Assembly: GCA_045110335.1 (NCBI GenBank)
Contig: JBGCGB010000002.1
Span: forward strand, 62,001-126,000
DNA: 64,000 nt
Direction of reading: 5' to 3'
From: CALBPI01 sp045110335
GTDB lineage: Bacteria > Pseudomonadota > Gammaproteobacteria > Steroidobacterales > Woeseiaceae
In this document: positions 9,213-18,099 of the stretch, in pieces
Layout: the number at the start of each line of letters is the position of its first letter
How positions within the stretch are numbered: position 1 is the stretch's first letter
Made by a program: the position numbers and the translations under genes
The notes under the pieces: model-generated
Database searches by the model: none
Told to the model about the DNA's origin: nothing
What the model saw: the letters and a program-made list of their open reading frames with translations, nothing else

Positions 9213-10471
9213 GCCAAGCGCATCGTCATGCCGATGAAGCCGATCAACAGGACGCCCTGAAACACTATCGTCAGCAGTTCAACTGGCCAACCAGTGCGAC
9301 TGACCATGACATCACTTATCTTTGTGGGAACTCTCTCGGGCTGCAGCCGCATGCGGCCGTTGACCGTGTACTGGAAGTCATGAATGACTGGGCTACGCTT
9401 GGCGTCGAAGGGCATTTCAAAGCAAAACGTTCGTGGCTGCATTACCACCAGCAGGCGGCGCCGCTGTTAGCGCGCTTGCTCGGCTGCAACGAAGATGAAG
9501 TCGTTGCCATGAACACGCTAACCGTCAACCTTAATCTACTGCTGCTAAGCTTTTATCGGCCCACTCCCGAACGCTTTAAAATCCTGATAGAGGCGGATGC
9601 GTTTCCGTCTGATCGGTACGCCGTCCAGTCCCAGCTGGCCTACCACGGTCACGATGCGGCTGACGCGATCGTTGACTGGCATGCCGACGATACCGGCCTG
9701 CATGCCGATGCGCTCGATGCGCTGCTGAAGCAACATCCTGAAATCGCACTCGTGCTGCTCCCGGGCATCCAATACTTATCTGGCGAATGGCTGGATCTCG
9801 AAAGCATCGCCGCAGTCACCAAAGCGCATGATGTCGTGCTGGGCCTCGATCTTGCGCACGCCGTCGGCAACGTACCTATTAACCTCAGCGCTTATGATGC
9901 CGATTTCGCCGTATTTTGCACTTACAAATATCTAAACGGCGGGCCAGGATCGATTGGCGGTGCTTACGTCAACCAAAGACACCATGGCAGCGATGTACCG
10001 CGTTTGCATGGCTGGTGGGGTAATGACGAATCGAGTCGATTCTTGATGAGCAACACCTTCGACCCAGCGAAAGGGGTCGATGTCTGGCAACAGAGTAACC
10101 CGCCGATATTGTCGCTTGCGCCGGTCATCGCCTCACTCGAAATGTTCGACGAAGTTGGTATGTCGGCGTTACGGGAAAAATCGCTGGCGCTCACCGGATT
10201 CTTGCATGAACTTATCGACACGCAACTCTCCGATCATATTGATATCGTCACGCCAGCTGATCCCGCTCGACGCGGCGCTCAACTGTCGTTGGCATTAAAG
10301 GCGCCAGCCGAGGCCGGTCGGCGTTTGTTTTCGTCACTGGAGGCGGCCGGCATCATCGGTGACTGGCGCGAACCGAACATCATTCGGGTAGCACCTGCCC
10401 CGCTCTACAATAACCACGCCGACGTCATCCGTCTGGTCGATGCACTGCATCAAGCCATCGCTGAAAAATGA
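9209..10471 (+). CDS. kynU: Kynureninase
   Basis: 420 aa PLP enzyme of aminotransferase class V fold, hydrolysing kynurenine or 3-hydroxykynurenine to (3-hydroxy)anthranilate and alanine. Signatures: YLCGNSLGLQP near the N-terminus, the LGLDLAHAVGN stretch containing the PLP-contacting Asp and His, and CTYKYLNGGPGS with the Schiff-base lysine at about residue 240. Length is normal (about 416 aa in Pseudomonas). Start ATG overlaps the upstream formamidase stop, and its stop overlaps kmo, indicating translational coupling across the pathway. Confidence 0.96.
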   Translation: MSQAHRHADEADQQDALKHYRQQFNWPTSATDHDITYLCGNSLGLQPHAAVDRVLEVMNDWATLGVEGHFKAKRSWLHYHQQAAPLLARLLGCNEDEVVAMNTLTVNLNLLLLSFYRPTPERFKILIEADAFPSDRYAVQSQLAYHGHDAADAIVDWHADDTGLHADALDALLKQHPEIALVLLPGIQYLSGEWLDLESIAAVTKAHDVVLGLDLAHAVGNVPINLSAYDADFAVFCTYKYLNGGPGSIGGAYVNQRHHGSDVPRLHGWWGNDESSRFLMSNTFDPAKGVDVWQQSNPPILSLAPVIASLEMFDEVGMSALREKSLALTGFLHELIDTQLSDHIDIVTPADPARRGAQLSLALKAPAEAGRRLFSSLEAAGIIGDWREPNIIRVAPAPLYNNHADVIRLVDALHQAIAEK

Positions 10472-11841
10472 ACATCGACGGTCAACACATCACGATTGTC
10501 GGTGCCGGACTCACGGGTAGTTTGTTGGCGGTCATGCTATTGCAACGCGGCGCTCGCATTACATTACTGGAGCGCCTCAGCGATCCGCGAGAAACCGAAA
10601 CAGAAGCTGGACGTTCGATCAATCTCGCGATGGCGGCTCGGGGACTACGCGCACTGAAACATGTTGGATTGGATGAAGCGTTAAGTGACCTACTTTGCCC
10701 CATGCCGGGGCGCATTCTCCACGACAAGTCTGGCGATCTTACCTTCCAGCCGTATGGTAGTCGCGAGATTGATATCAATTACTCGGTCAGTCGTGCCGGC
10801 CTTAACAAATTGCTCATCAATGCCGCGGAATCGGCGGGCGCTGACTTACGATTTGAACAAAAATGCGTAGGCTATGACGCACAAAGCAATCGCTTGCTCA
10901 TGCAAGACCTTCGAGGCGAACCGCTGGCGTACCAACTCGCCACGCAGCGAATCATTGCCGCGGATGGCGCAGGTTCACCCATTCGACGTTCGCTGCGTGA
11001 TCAGGAAATCATCGACGGTAGCGAGCAATTACTCAGTCATCGTTATCAGGAAATTACCATCCCCGCTACCGCCCACGGTGGCTATGCGATGCCGCCGGAA
11101 GGATTGCACGTTTGGCCGCGTGGCGCCTACATGCTCATTGCATTGCCTAATCCTGAAAAGGACTTCACCGCGACACTGTTCATGCCAGAGACTGCGATGC
11201 CCGAACAACCGTCATTTGAGTGGTGGCGCCAGTCCGGGAAAGCCGCCGCCTTTTTTGCCGAGACCTTCCCCGATGTACCTGGGCTGGTACCTGACCTCGA
11301 ACAGCAGCTCGAGCAACATCCGCTCGGCATTCTCGGCACGATTCGATGCACGCCATGGCACTTCGGGGATCGTTGCCTGCTAATCGGCGATGCGGCACAT
11401 GCCATCGTGCCTTTCCATGGTCAAGGTATGAACGCCGCATTCGAAGACTGTATCGTCTTCGATGGGCTCATCGACGAAACTGAAGATTGGTCGCAATTGT
11501 TTGGCCGCTTTTCAGATGCCCGCCTACCCAATGCCGATGCCATCGCGGAAATGGCATTGGAAAACTACACCGAAATGCGAGATGTCGTGCGCGACGCTGG
11601 CTTTCAACTCAGAAAAAAACTGGCGTTACACCTTGAAGCGACCTGTCCGACATTCTTTGTGTCCAGATATTCCATGGTGATGTTCCATGCAGACATCCCC
11701 TATGCGACCGCGCAGCAGCGAGGCGCCGAACAGGACAGCCTGTTGCGCCAGTGGACAACGAACAAGCAGTCCTTGGAAGACATTGACCTGGCCGCTTGCG
11801 AGCGCTACGTCGTCGAAAACCTGCCACCGCTAAGAAATTAG
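10468..11841 (+). CDS. kmo: Kynurenine 3-monooxygenase
   Basis: 457 aa FAD-dependent aromatic hydroxylase that makes 3-hydroxykynurenine using NADPH and O2. FAD motifs are plain: N-terminal ITIVGAGLTGS (GxGxxG), the family-typical GRSINLAMAARG, the IIAADGAGS segment (DG motif) and LIGDAAHAIVPFHGQGMNA (GD motif). It overlaps kynU by 4 bp (ATGA). With the three upstream genes this completes the route from formylkynurenine to the quinolinate precursor; tryptophan 2,3-dioxygenase is not in the window. The C-terminus has the hydrophobic segments usual in KMO. Confidence 0.96.
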   Translation: MNIDGQHITIVGAGLTGSLLAVMLLQRGARITLLERLSDPRETETEAGRSINLAMAARGLRALKHVGLDEALSDLLCPMPGRILHDKSGDLTFQPYGSREIDINYSVSRAGLNKLLINAAESAGADLRFEQKCVGYDAQSNRLLMQDLRGEPLAYQLATQRIIAADGAGSPIRRSLRDQEIIDGSEQLLSHRYQEITIPATAHGGYAMPPEGLHVWPRGAYMLIALPNPEKDFTATLFMPETAMPEQPSFEWWRQSGKAAAFFAETFPDVPGLVPDLEQQLEQHPLGILGTIRCTPWHFGDRCLLIGDAAHAIVPFHGQGMNAAFEDCIVFDGLIDETEDWSQLFGRFSDARLPNADAIAEMALENYTEMRDVVRDAGFQLRKKLALHLEATCPTFFVSRYSMVMFHADIPYATAQQRGAEQDSLLRQWTTNKQSLEDIDLAACERYVVENLPPLRN

Positions 11842-11911
11842 GCGCCCGGTGTAACCTTTTTGGACTTTTGGCGCTATAAGCCCTTAAGAAACACATGAAA
11901 GGACCCTTCAG

Positions 11912-12796
11912 ATGAAATATTTGGCCATCAGCCTGCTGCTTCTGATCGCAGCGCCGGGATACAGCGAGATTAGCAAAACCGAACTTCCCGCGGATTCTCA
12001 TTGGTACCTGCATGTCGATCTGGATGCCATGCGGACCAGTGGTTCGGGCAGACAGCTCTACCAATGGGTCAATGAAGAGATATTTGATGATGTCCGTGAC
12101 GACACCGGTTTCGATCCGGACACAGAAGTATCCGATATCACGCTGTATAGCGCCGGAACCGATCATGCGACGTTGGTCGTGCGCGGCGATTTAAGACAGG
12201 CCTCACAGGATAAGCTGATCGCCGTGTTGGCGGCAAAGAGTGAATTTGAGGTAGAGAAACAAGGACGTTTCAACTTCTATCGCATCAAAGACATCGACAT
12301 CGAGAATGACGAGCTACAGATTGATCAGGATGAGTTGTTCGTAAGCTTTGATCGAAAAAACACCTGGATTTTTAGCACCCAGATGAACAGCCTGTTGAGC
12401 GTCCTTAGCGGTAAGCAAGCAATGGCCAAGCAAGATGGCGATGCATTGTTGGTGTTATCTGCCAAGAAGCCATCCGTGCAGGCAGGTGTTGATTCAGAAG
12501 GCTTCGGCGAACGCTTTAGTTCCGGCGTGCTAAGGAACGCGAGACAGTTAGCCTTTCGACTATCTGACGACAGCGGCAACGCCGACATTGAGCTCAGGAT
12601 TACCGCACGAGATGCGCAAACCAGTAACGCGTTGGCTTCCATTGTTCGCGGGCTAATCGGACTACAAGCGTTATCCAGTGATGTCGATAACGAAATCGGA
12701 CCGCTACTCAACGCACTCAAAGTCGAAAGCGATGCTGAAGGACTTTCACTGCGACTGAACATCGCACCAGAGAGTATTGTCGAGATTCTCAACTAG
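11912..12796 (+). CDS. Exported protein of unknown function in an ECF-sigma cluster
   Basis: 294 aa. I do not recognise a family. The N-terminus is a clear signal peptide (KYLAISLLLLIAAPGYSE). The mature part is acidic, mixed alpha/beta in appearance, beginning with a short HWYLHVDLDAM strand-like segment, with no cysteines and no obvious catalytic motif; the C-terminal half contains several leucine-rich helices and ends in LRLNIAPESIVEIL. An AAAGGA ribosome-binding site precedes the ATG. It is immediately followed by an ECF sigma factor (5 bp gap) and a probable anti-sigma, so it may be a target or signal-sensing partner of that pair. Confidence 0.8.
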   Translation: MKYLAISLLLLIAAPGYSEISKTELPADSHWYLHVDLDAMRTSGSGRQLYQWVNEEIFDDVRDDTGFDPDTEVSDITLYSAGTDHATLVVRGDLRQASQDKLIAVLAAKSEFEVEKQGRFNFYRIKDIDIENDELQIDQDELFVSFDRKNTWIFSTQMNSLLSVLSGKQAMAKQDGDALLVLSAKKPSVQAGVDSEGFGERFSSGVLRNARQLAFRLSDDSGNADIELRITARDAQTSNALASIVRGLIGLQALSSDVDNEIGPLLNALKVESDAEGLSLRLNIAPESIVEILN

Positions 12797-12801
12797 CCAT
12801 C

Positions 12802-13317
12802 GTGTTGAATGCAGAACAAGCCTTGATCGCCCGCGCCAAATCGGGCGATCAAGCCGCCTTCACGATGCTAGCGACACAGTATCGCGATCGGCTGCTACAG
12901 TTTCTTTGGATTCGCTGCGGCCACCAGCATGATGCTGAAGATGCGACGCAAAATGCATTGATCAATGCGTGGACGTATTTGTCCAGCTATCGCAGCGATT
13001 GGCAGTTCAGTACCTGGCTGTATCGAATCGGACTAAGAGAACTGGGCAAAAGGCCGGTTATAGACACCGGATACGCCACCGAGCCGACAGCGCCGGATCG
13101 CACGGAGTTAGCATTGGACATTGAAAATGTCTGGCGGAAAGCACAACAAGTTTTATCAGCGGATGCCTGCACAGCACTCTGGTTACGGTATGCTGAAGAT
13201 GCCTCGATTGGAGATATCGCCGAAGTCACTGGAAAAAGTCAGGTATCGATCAAAGTCGGTTTAATGCGAAGCAGGAATCGACTGGCGAAAGAATTACGGG
13301 ATGAGACGAACCCATGA
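12802..13317 (+). CDS. ECF-type RNA polymerase sigma factor
   Basis: 171 aa. Region 2 runs from about residue 8 to 80 (AKSGDQAAFTMLATQYRDRL, then DAEDATQNALINAW, the core-binding and -10 recognition helices) and region 4 from about 115 to 165, with the helix-turn-helix IGDIAEVTGKSQVSIKVGLMRSR. There is no sigma region 3 or C-terminal extension, so this is a minimal ECF factor. Start is a GTG five bases after the upstream gene; the stop overlaps the next ATG by four bases. The target regulon is unknown; the linked anti-sigma-like gene and secreted protein suggest an envelope-related signal. Confidence 0.93.
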   Translation: MLNAEQALIARAKSGDQAAFTMLATQYRDRLLQFLWIRCGHQHDAEDATQNALINAWTYLSSYRSDWQFSTWLYRIGLRELGKRPVIDTGYATEPTAPDRTELALDIENVWRKAQQVLSADACTALWLRYAEDASIGDIAEVTGKSQVSIKVGLMRSRNRLAKELRDETNP

Positions 13318-13733
13318 GCAACTTTGAAGACCGACTAAAACGCGATGCACGCGCCGTGCGTCAAATACGCAGTAGTGACGAGAACGCAGATCAATTGCGT
13401 CGACAAATCAGTACGACGCGACAAGTATCGGAACCACCCACACCGATACGCGCCCCCGCATTCCAGGGGTGGCTTATACCTTTTGCGGCCGCGGCGGCTT
13501 TGGTACTGGCAATCATGGCTTTGCCGCAACGCGGCACTAATATACCTACTGCCAACCCCGAAGCGACAACGGTCGCATTGGGTGAAGCAGCGACACCATC
13601 AACGACCGAGTCCCCGGCGTTGGAAGCGGCCACGTATACCGTAGCGCCACTGGAAGAAGAATGGGAACGCATTCAGGGCGATCTGGAGAGCGCCCGAGAT
13701 AAGATTCAGCAAGATCTGTCTTTGCAGTTTTAG
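13314..13733 (+). CDS. Single-TM protein, probable anti-sigma factor
   Basis: 139 aa. The first about 50 residues are charged (FEDRLKRDARAVRQIRSSDE), then one transmembrane segment (about 51-68, GWLIPFAAAAALVLAIMAL), and a periplasmic tail rich in Thr/Ala/Pro/Glu that ends in a charged amphipathic helix (EEEWERIQGDLESARDKIQQ). The ATGA overlap with the ECF sigma gene and the N-in/C-out topology are those of anti-sigma factors, but the zinc-binding HxxxCxxC motif is absent, so any sigma-binding would be of another type. The function is inferred from context only. Its stop overlaps the convergent folA end by four bases. Confidence 0.7.
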   Translation: MSNFEDRLKRDARAVRQIRSSDENADQLRRQISTTRQVSEPPTPIRAPAFQGWLIPFAAAAALVLAIMALPQRGTNIPTANPEATTVALGEAATPSTTESPALEAATYTVAPLEEEWERIQGDLESARDKIQQDLSLQF

Positions 13734-14233
13734 GCGGGGTTACGCTCAAGCACTTGAAACGTGCAATCCGGCTCTTTGTTTTCGCCCTTCAAGAAATGAT
13801 TGCACGTAACGTGCCACGCTTTTATGTCCGGCAACTCAAAAAAAGCATCAGCAGCGTCCACAGTGATATGAACGCGCGTCAGGTATAGCCGGCTTACCAG
13901 CGGTAGCGCCTGTTCATAAATCATCGCGCCACCAATGATCATGATCTCGGCAGCATCTTTGCAAGCAACGATCGCCTGCTCCAGCGAACTCACTACATGC
14001 GCGCCATCTGCCGAAAATTGGGCATCGCGCGTAATAACAATGTTGTCGCGGCCGGGTAACGGGCGACCGATAGATTCCCAGGTCTTGCGACCCATGACGA
14101 TAGGCTTGCCCATGGTGCGTTGCTTGAAATAGCGCAAATCAGCCGCGAGCCGCCATGGCAACTCGTTCCCTTTACCAATCGCACCATTGTCAGCGACAGC
14201 GACAATCATCGACAGTCGGTCTTTCGACGTCAA
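13730..14233 (-). CDS. folA: Dihydrofolate reductase
   Basis: 167 aa from the TTG at 14233. DHFR reduces dihydrofolate with NADPH, regenerating the cofactor oxidised by ThyA next door. Motifs: IVAVADNGAIGKGNELPWRL at the N-terminus (substrate-binding acidic and Trp positions), GRKTWESIGRPLPGR (NADPH loop) and IMIIGGAMIYEQAL. Start choice is uncertain: ATG 14209 would clip the first beta-strand relative to E. coli FolA, while a TTG at 14296 has a strong AGGGGG Shine-Dalgarno but adds a 21-residue leader unlike the family. It lies 87-150 bp downstream of thyA on the same strand. Confidence 0.93.
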   Translation of the reverse strand: MTSKDRLSMIVAVADNGAIGKGNELPWRLAADLRYFKQRTMGKPIVMGRKTWESIGRPLPGRDNIVITRDAQFSADGAHVVSSLEQAIVACKDAAEIMIIGGAMIYEQALPLVSRLYLTRVHITVDAADAFFELPDIKAWHVTCNHFLKGENKEPDCTFQVLERNPA

Positions 14234-14382
14234 TATACTATCAGCGCAGTCCGCTCCAACGGCCTGCGCGATGTTTTGATCTGCTTGTAGCGTCAAGTTC
14301 CCCCCTGACCATCGCAGCGATAACTAGCGACTTACCTTACAAGGATTCGCGAGAATACGCGACTTTGCCGGTCAATCTGAGC

Positions 14383-15177
14383 CTAAACAGCTACCTTAGC
14401 GCGGATGAGCGGGTGCGGATCATAGCCTTCGAAAGTGAAATCTTCCATCGCGTAGTCAAACAAGGATGCGGGTTGTCGGGCAATCTGCAATTTTGGCAGA
14501 GCCCTGGGCTCACGACTCAGTTGCTCATCGGCCTGTTCGAGATGATTTAGATACAAATGACAGTCACCGCCTGTCCAGATGAAATCTCCGACATCCAGAC
14601 CGACTTGTTGCGCCACCATGTGTGTCAGCAACGCATAAGACGCAATGTTAAATGGCACGCCGAGAAAGATATCAGCACTGCGCTGATAGAGCTGACATGA
14701 CAAACGGCCGTCCGCGACATAGAACTGGAAGAGGCAATGACAAGGCATCAATGCCATCTCATCGAGCTGGCTCACGTTCCATGCAGACACCAAAATGCGT
14801 CGTGAATCCGGCTGCTGCTTTAACTGCTCTAGAACCGTGGACATTTGATCAATGTGTCGACCATCCGGCGTTGGCCAGGACCGCCATTGGACACCATAAA
14901 CGGGGCCGAGGTCACCCTGCTCGTCCGCCCATTCGTCCCAAATCGAAACACCATGTTCTTGCAACCAACGGACGTTGCTATCGCCACTTAGAAACCACAG
15001 CAGCTCGCCGACGATAGACTTCAAATGTAATTTCTTGGTGGTCACCAAAGGAAATCCGGCACTGAGGTCAAATCGCATCTGATGGCCGAAAACACTGAGG
15101 GTTCCCGTACCGGTGCGATCTTCCTTGCGCGCACCTTCGCTGCGCACTCTCTGCATGAGTTCAAGATATTGCTGCAT
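14383..15177 (-). CDS. thyA: Thymidylate synthase
   Basis: 264 aa, the same length as E. coli ThyA. Converts dUMP and methylene-THF to dTMP and dihydrofolate. The nucleophilic cysteine is in ALMPCHCLFQFYV, with the folate/dUMP-binding arginine region SRRILVSAWNV just upstream and the YQRSADIFLGVPFNIASYA substrate loop after it. The N-terminal RTGTGTLSVFGHQMRFDL is typical. It starts two bases before the lgt stop side (15180), giving the conserved lgt-thyA-folA order in which all three are read on the minus strand. Confidence 0.97.
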   Translation of the reverse strand: MQQYLELMQRVRSEGARKEDRTGTGTLSVFGHQMRFDLSAGFPLVTTKKLHLKSIVGELLWFLSGDSNVRWLQEHGVSIWDEWADEQGDLGPVYGVQWRSWPTPDGRHIDQMSTVLEQLKQQPDSRRILVSAWNVSQLDEMALMPCHCLFQFYVADGRLSCQLYQRSADIFLGVPFNIASYALLTHMVAQQVGLDVGDFIWTGGDCHLYLNHLEQADEQLSREPRALPKLQIARQPASLFDYAMEDFTFEGYDPHPLIRAKVAV

Positions 15178-15179
15178 CG

Positions 15180-15965
15180 CTAGGCGGCCTCCACAACCTT
15201 TTTCTGATAAGCGCTAAACATTAAGTAGGCGCCGAAAATCACCATCGGAGCGCTCAGTATTTGACCCATGGTCAACCAATCGAACGCGAAATAACCGTAT
15301 TGTTCGTCAGGGACTCGAACGAACTCAACGAGAATTCGAAATAAGCCATAGCCGATCAGGAACAAGCCGGATACGGCGCGCGTCGGGCGCGCTTTCAACG
15401 AAAACCACCACAACAAAATGAACAGGACCAGACCCTCGAGAAAGGCTTCATACAACATCGATGGATGGAGTACTTTACCGTCCACGAGGAAACCCCATGG
15501 CACGTCCGTTTCACGACCCCAGAGTTCCCCGTTGATGAAATTACCGATGCGCCCACAGAATAATCCCAACGGTGTAAAGACGGCGACGAAATCGGTAATT
15601 TGGAAAAACGTTCTGCCATGCTTCCTGGCGAACAAAGCCATCGCCGCCAGCACCCCAAGCAAACCGCCATGGAAAGACATGCCGCCTTCCCAGAAACGAT
15701 AGATGTAGTGCCAATCGTTCACGACCTGCTGCCAACCGTAAAACAACAGGTAACCGACACGCCCGCCAACGATGACACCCATCGCACCGTAAAAGATAAG
15801 GTCTTCAACCTGCGCCGGTGTAACCGGAGAATCAGCTCTTGCCGCGCGCTTGCGTGCAAACAGGAACGACAGGAGGAATCCGGCGAGATATGTCAGTCCG
15901 TACCAATGGACTTTCAATGGGCCAAGCTTAATAGCGACCGGGCTTATTTGCGGATAAACAATCAT
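15180..15965 (-). CDS. lgt: Prolipoprotein diacylglyceryl transferase
   Basis: 261 aa inner-membrane enzyme that transfers diacylglycerol from phosphatidylglycerol to the lipobox cysteine of prolipoproteins. Seven hydrophobic segments are visible. The Lgt signature GRIGNFINGELWGRETDVPWG holds the essential Arg/Asn residues, and the earlier VGGRVGYLLFYG and the HGGLLG motif contain the conserved His-Gly-Gly. First gene of the lgt-thyA-folA series, divergent from the DUF255 gene across about 80 bp. Confidence 0.96.
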   Translation of the reverse strand: MIVYPQISPVAIKLGPLKVHWYGLTYLAGFLLSFLFARKRAARADSPVTPAQVEDLIFYGAMGVIVGGRVGYLLFYGWQQVVNDWHYIYRFWEGGMSFHGGLLGVLAAMALFARKHGRTFFQITDFVAVFTPLGLFCGRIGNFINGELWGRETDVPWGFLVDGKVLHPSMLYEAFLEGLVLFILLWWFSLKARPTRAVSGLFLIGYGLFRILVEFVRVPDEQYGYFAFDWLTMGQILSAPMVIFGAYLMFSAYQKKVVEAA

Positions 15966-16047
15966 TTCCGGATTGTAACATCGGCAAGACCCTTCTGAAG
16001 CCTTCGGATATCATTACGACTGACTCTTATATGATAAAGACAATACC

Positions 16048-18099
16048 GTGAACAAACTCTCCGACCAATCGAGCCTCTACCTTCGCCAGCACGCCGATAA
16101 CCCCGTTGAATGGTGGCCCTGGGGACAGGAAGCGCTGGATGCCGCGAAGGCCCAGAACAAGCCCATCCTATTGTCGATTGGCTACGCCGCTTGTCATTGG
16201 TGCCATGTAATGGCCCACGAGAGCTTTGAGGACCCAAAGATCGCTGCGCTCATGAATCAAGCGTTTATCAACATCAAGGTCGATCGCGAGCAACGGCCGG
16301 ATCTGGACAAGATTTATCAAACGGCGCATCAACTGATTGTGCAACGCCCGGGCGGCTGGCCGTTGACGATGTTCCTGACACCGGATGAACAATTACCCTT
16401 CTTCGGCGGCACTTATTTTCCGCCAACGCCGCGCCAGGGTATGCCAGGCTTCACCGAAGTTATTAGCAAAGTCGCGGAATTCCACGCGGCCAATCCGGAT
16501 GAAGCAGCAAGACAAGGCGGCGCTGTCCGTGATGTATTCGACAAGATGGAACCCGCGGCTAGCAATGCAGCGGTGGACGTCGATGCTGTGACGCAAACAC
16601 TACGCAAGACACTGGGCGATCATGCAGATCAGACTCATGGTGGTTTCGGTCGGTCACCGAAATTTCCCCAGGTGCCTTCACTCCTATGGCTACTCCACCA
16701 TTGGCGCAGCACCGCCAAAGCAACCTCCCCCGATGTGGAGGCACTATTCCTTTCCGCACTCGCCCAAACGCGGATGGCAGAAGGCGGCTTGATGGATCAG
16801 GTCGGCGGCGGTTTTTTCCGATATTGCGTCGACGAACGTTGGCAAACGCCGCACTTTGAAAAAATGCTGTATGACAATGCCCAGTTGTTGCAGGTCTATG
16901 CGGAAACCTGGCAAGCGACCGGGGAGACGCTATTCCGCGACACCGCCAGCATGACCGCCGATTGGTTGTTGAACACGATGCAGCATGAACAAGGCGGTTT
17001 TTTCTCGGCCATTGACGCCGATACCGAAGCCGGTGAAGGCGGGTTCTACACCTGGAGCGTTGACGAGCTACGCGGAGCACTCAATGACGATGATTTTGCT
17101 TTCTGCTTCGACCGGTATGGATTGGATGGCACACCAAATTTCGAGGGGCGTTGGCATCTGACCGTATCCAAGCCTATCAGTGAGATCGCCGAGCAGCACG
17201 GCACGTCAACGGATCAGATTCATGAACGAATCTTGCGTATCAATGGAACCTTGCAGACGGCAAGACAACAACGCGCTGCACCGGCCGTCGACCGGAAAGT
17301 ACTGACCAGCCATAACGCACTAGTAATCAAGGCATTGAGCATCGCAGCAAGAAGCGTTGGTCGGCAAGACTGGCAAGACGCAGCACACCAATGCGCACGC
17401 TTTTTGCTTGCACAAGCCTATGATGACGGTGTACTGACCGCGAGCTGGCATGACGGTCACGCGGAGTTCAATGCTTATCTGGACGACTACGTTTTCCTCG
17501 CCGATGCGTGTCTGGAATTATTGCAATCAGAATGGCATGACGATTGGTTGAATCTCGCCATGCGTTTGGTCGATACGCTACTCGATTCGTTTGAAGACCC
17601 CGAGTCAGGCGGATTCTTTTTCACGGCGACAAGTCATGAACAGTTGATGTATCGCCAAAAGCCGATCGCCGACGAGGCCATGCCGGCAGGTAACGCGATT
17701 GCCTTGCGAGTCCTATTGCGACTCGGACACTTAATTGGAGAACCACGCTACCTTGATGCGGCAGACCGCTTAAGTCAGTTCATGACATCCGCATTGCTTG
17801 AGTTTCCCCAAGCGCATGTCTCAGCCATTGATAATCTCTGGAATGAACAGCGCCCGACGGAAATCATTGTGCTGCGTGGCGATGAAGCACTGATGCAGCA
17901 GTGGCAACGCGATCTGCAACGCGTTTGCGCACCGCATCGAATGATCTTTGCAATACCAGAGAATGCCGTGTTACCTGACGGACTGGCCGCCCGCCAGTCA
18001 CCGGCTACCGGCGCCCTCGCTTACGTCTGTCGCGGCACCCATTGTTTCGCCAGCATGGACAACTGGGTGGCGCTTGCAGAAACGATTCGCACGCTATAA
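16048..18099 (+). CDS. DUF255 thioredoxin-domain protein (YyaL/SSP411 family)
   Basis: 683 aa, GTG start. The first about 160 residues are a thioredoxin-like domain with the motif AACHWCHVMAHESFED (CxxC at about residues 49-52), the hallmark of DUF255/Thioredox_7. The rest is an (alpha/alpha)6 toroid like N-acylglucosamine 2-epimerase/glycosidase folds (FEKMLYDNAQLLQVYAE, PAVDRKVLTSHNALVIKAL, DDYVFLADACLEL). Such proteins, found from bacteria to mammalian SPATA20, have no established biochemical activity; a redox-linked carbohydrate role is only a guess. It appears complete and has no signal peptide, so is probably cytoplasmic. Its end overlaps that of the convergent protease gene by six bases. 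Confidence 0.93.
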   Translation: MNKLSDQSSLYLRQHADNPVEWWPWGQEALDAAKAQNKPILLSIGYAACHWCHVMAHESFEDPKIAALMNQAFINIKVDREQRPDLDKIYQTAHQLIVQRPGGWPLTMFLTPDEQLPFFGGTYFPPTPRQGMPGFTEVISKVAEFHAANPDEAARQGGAVRDVFDKMEPAASNAAVDVDAVTQTLRKTLGDHADQTHGGFGRSPKFPQVPSLLWLLHHWRSTAKATSPDVEALFLSALAQTRMAEGGLMDQVGGGFFRYCVDERWQTPHFEKMLYDNAQLLQVYAETWQATGETLFRDTASMTADWLLNTMQHEQGGFFSAIDADTEAGEGGFYTWSVDELRGALNDDDFAFCFDRYGLDGTPNFEGRWHLTVSKPISEIAEQHGTSTDQIHERILRINGTLQTARQQRAAPAVDRKVLTSHNALVIKALSIAARSVGRQDWQDAAHQCARFLLAQAYDDGVLTASWHDGHAEFNAYLDDYVFLADACLELLQSEWHDDWLNLAMRLVDTLLDSFEDPESGGFFFTATSHEQLMYRQKPIADEAMPAGNAIALRVLLRLGHLIGEPRYLDAADRLSQFMTSALLEFPQAHVSAIDNLWNEQRPTEIIVLRGDEALMQQWQRDLQRVCAPHRMIFAIPENAVLPDGLAARQSPATGALAYVCRGTHCFASMDNWVALAETIRTL

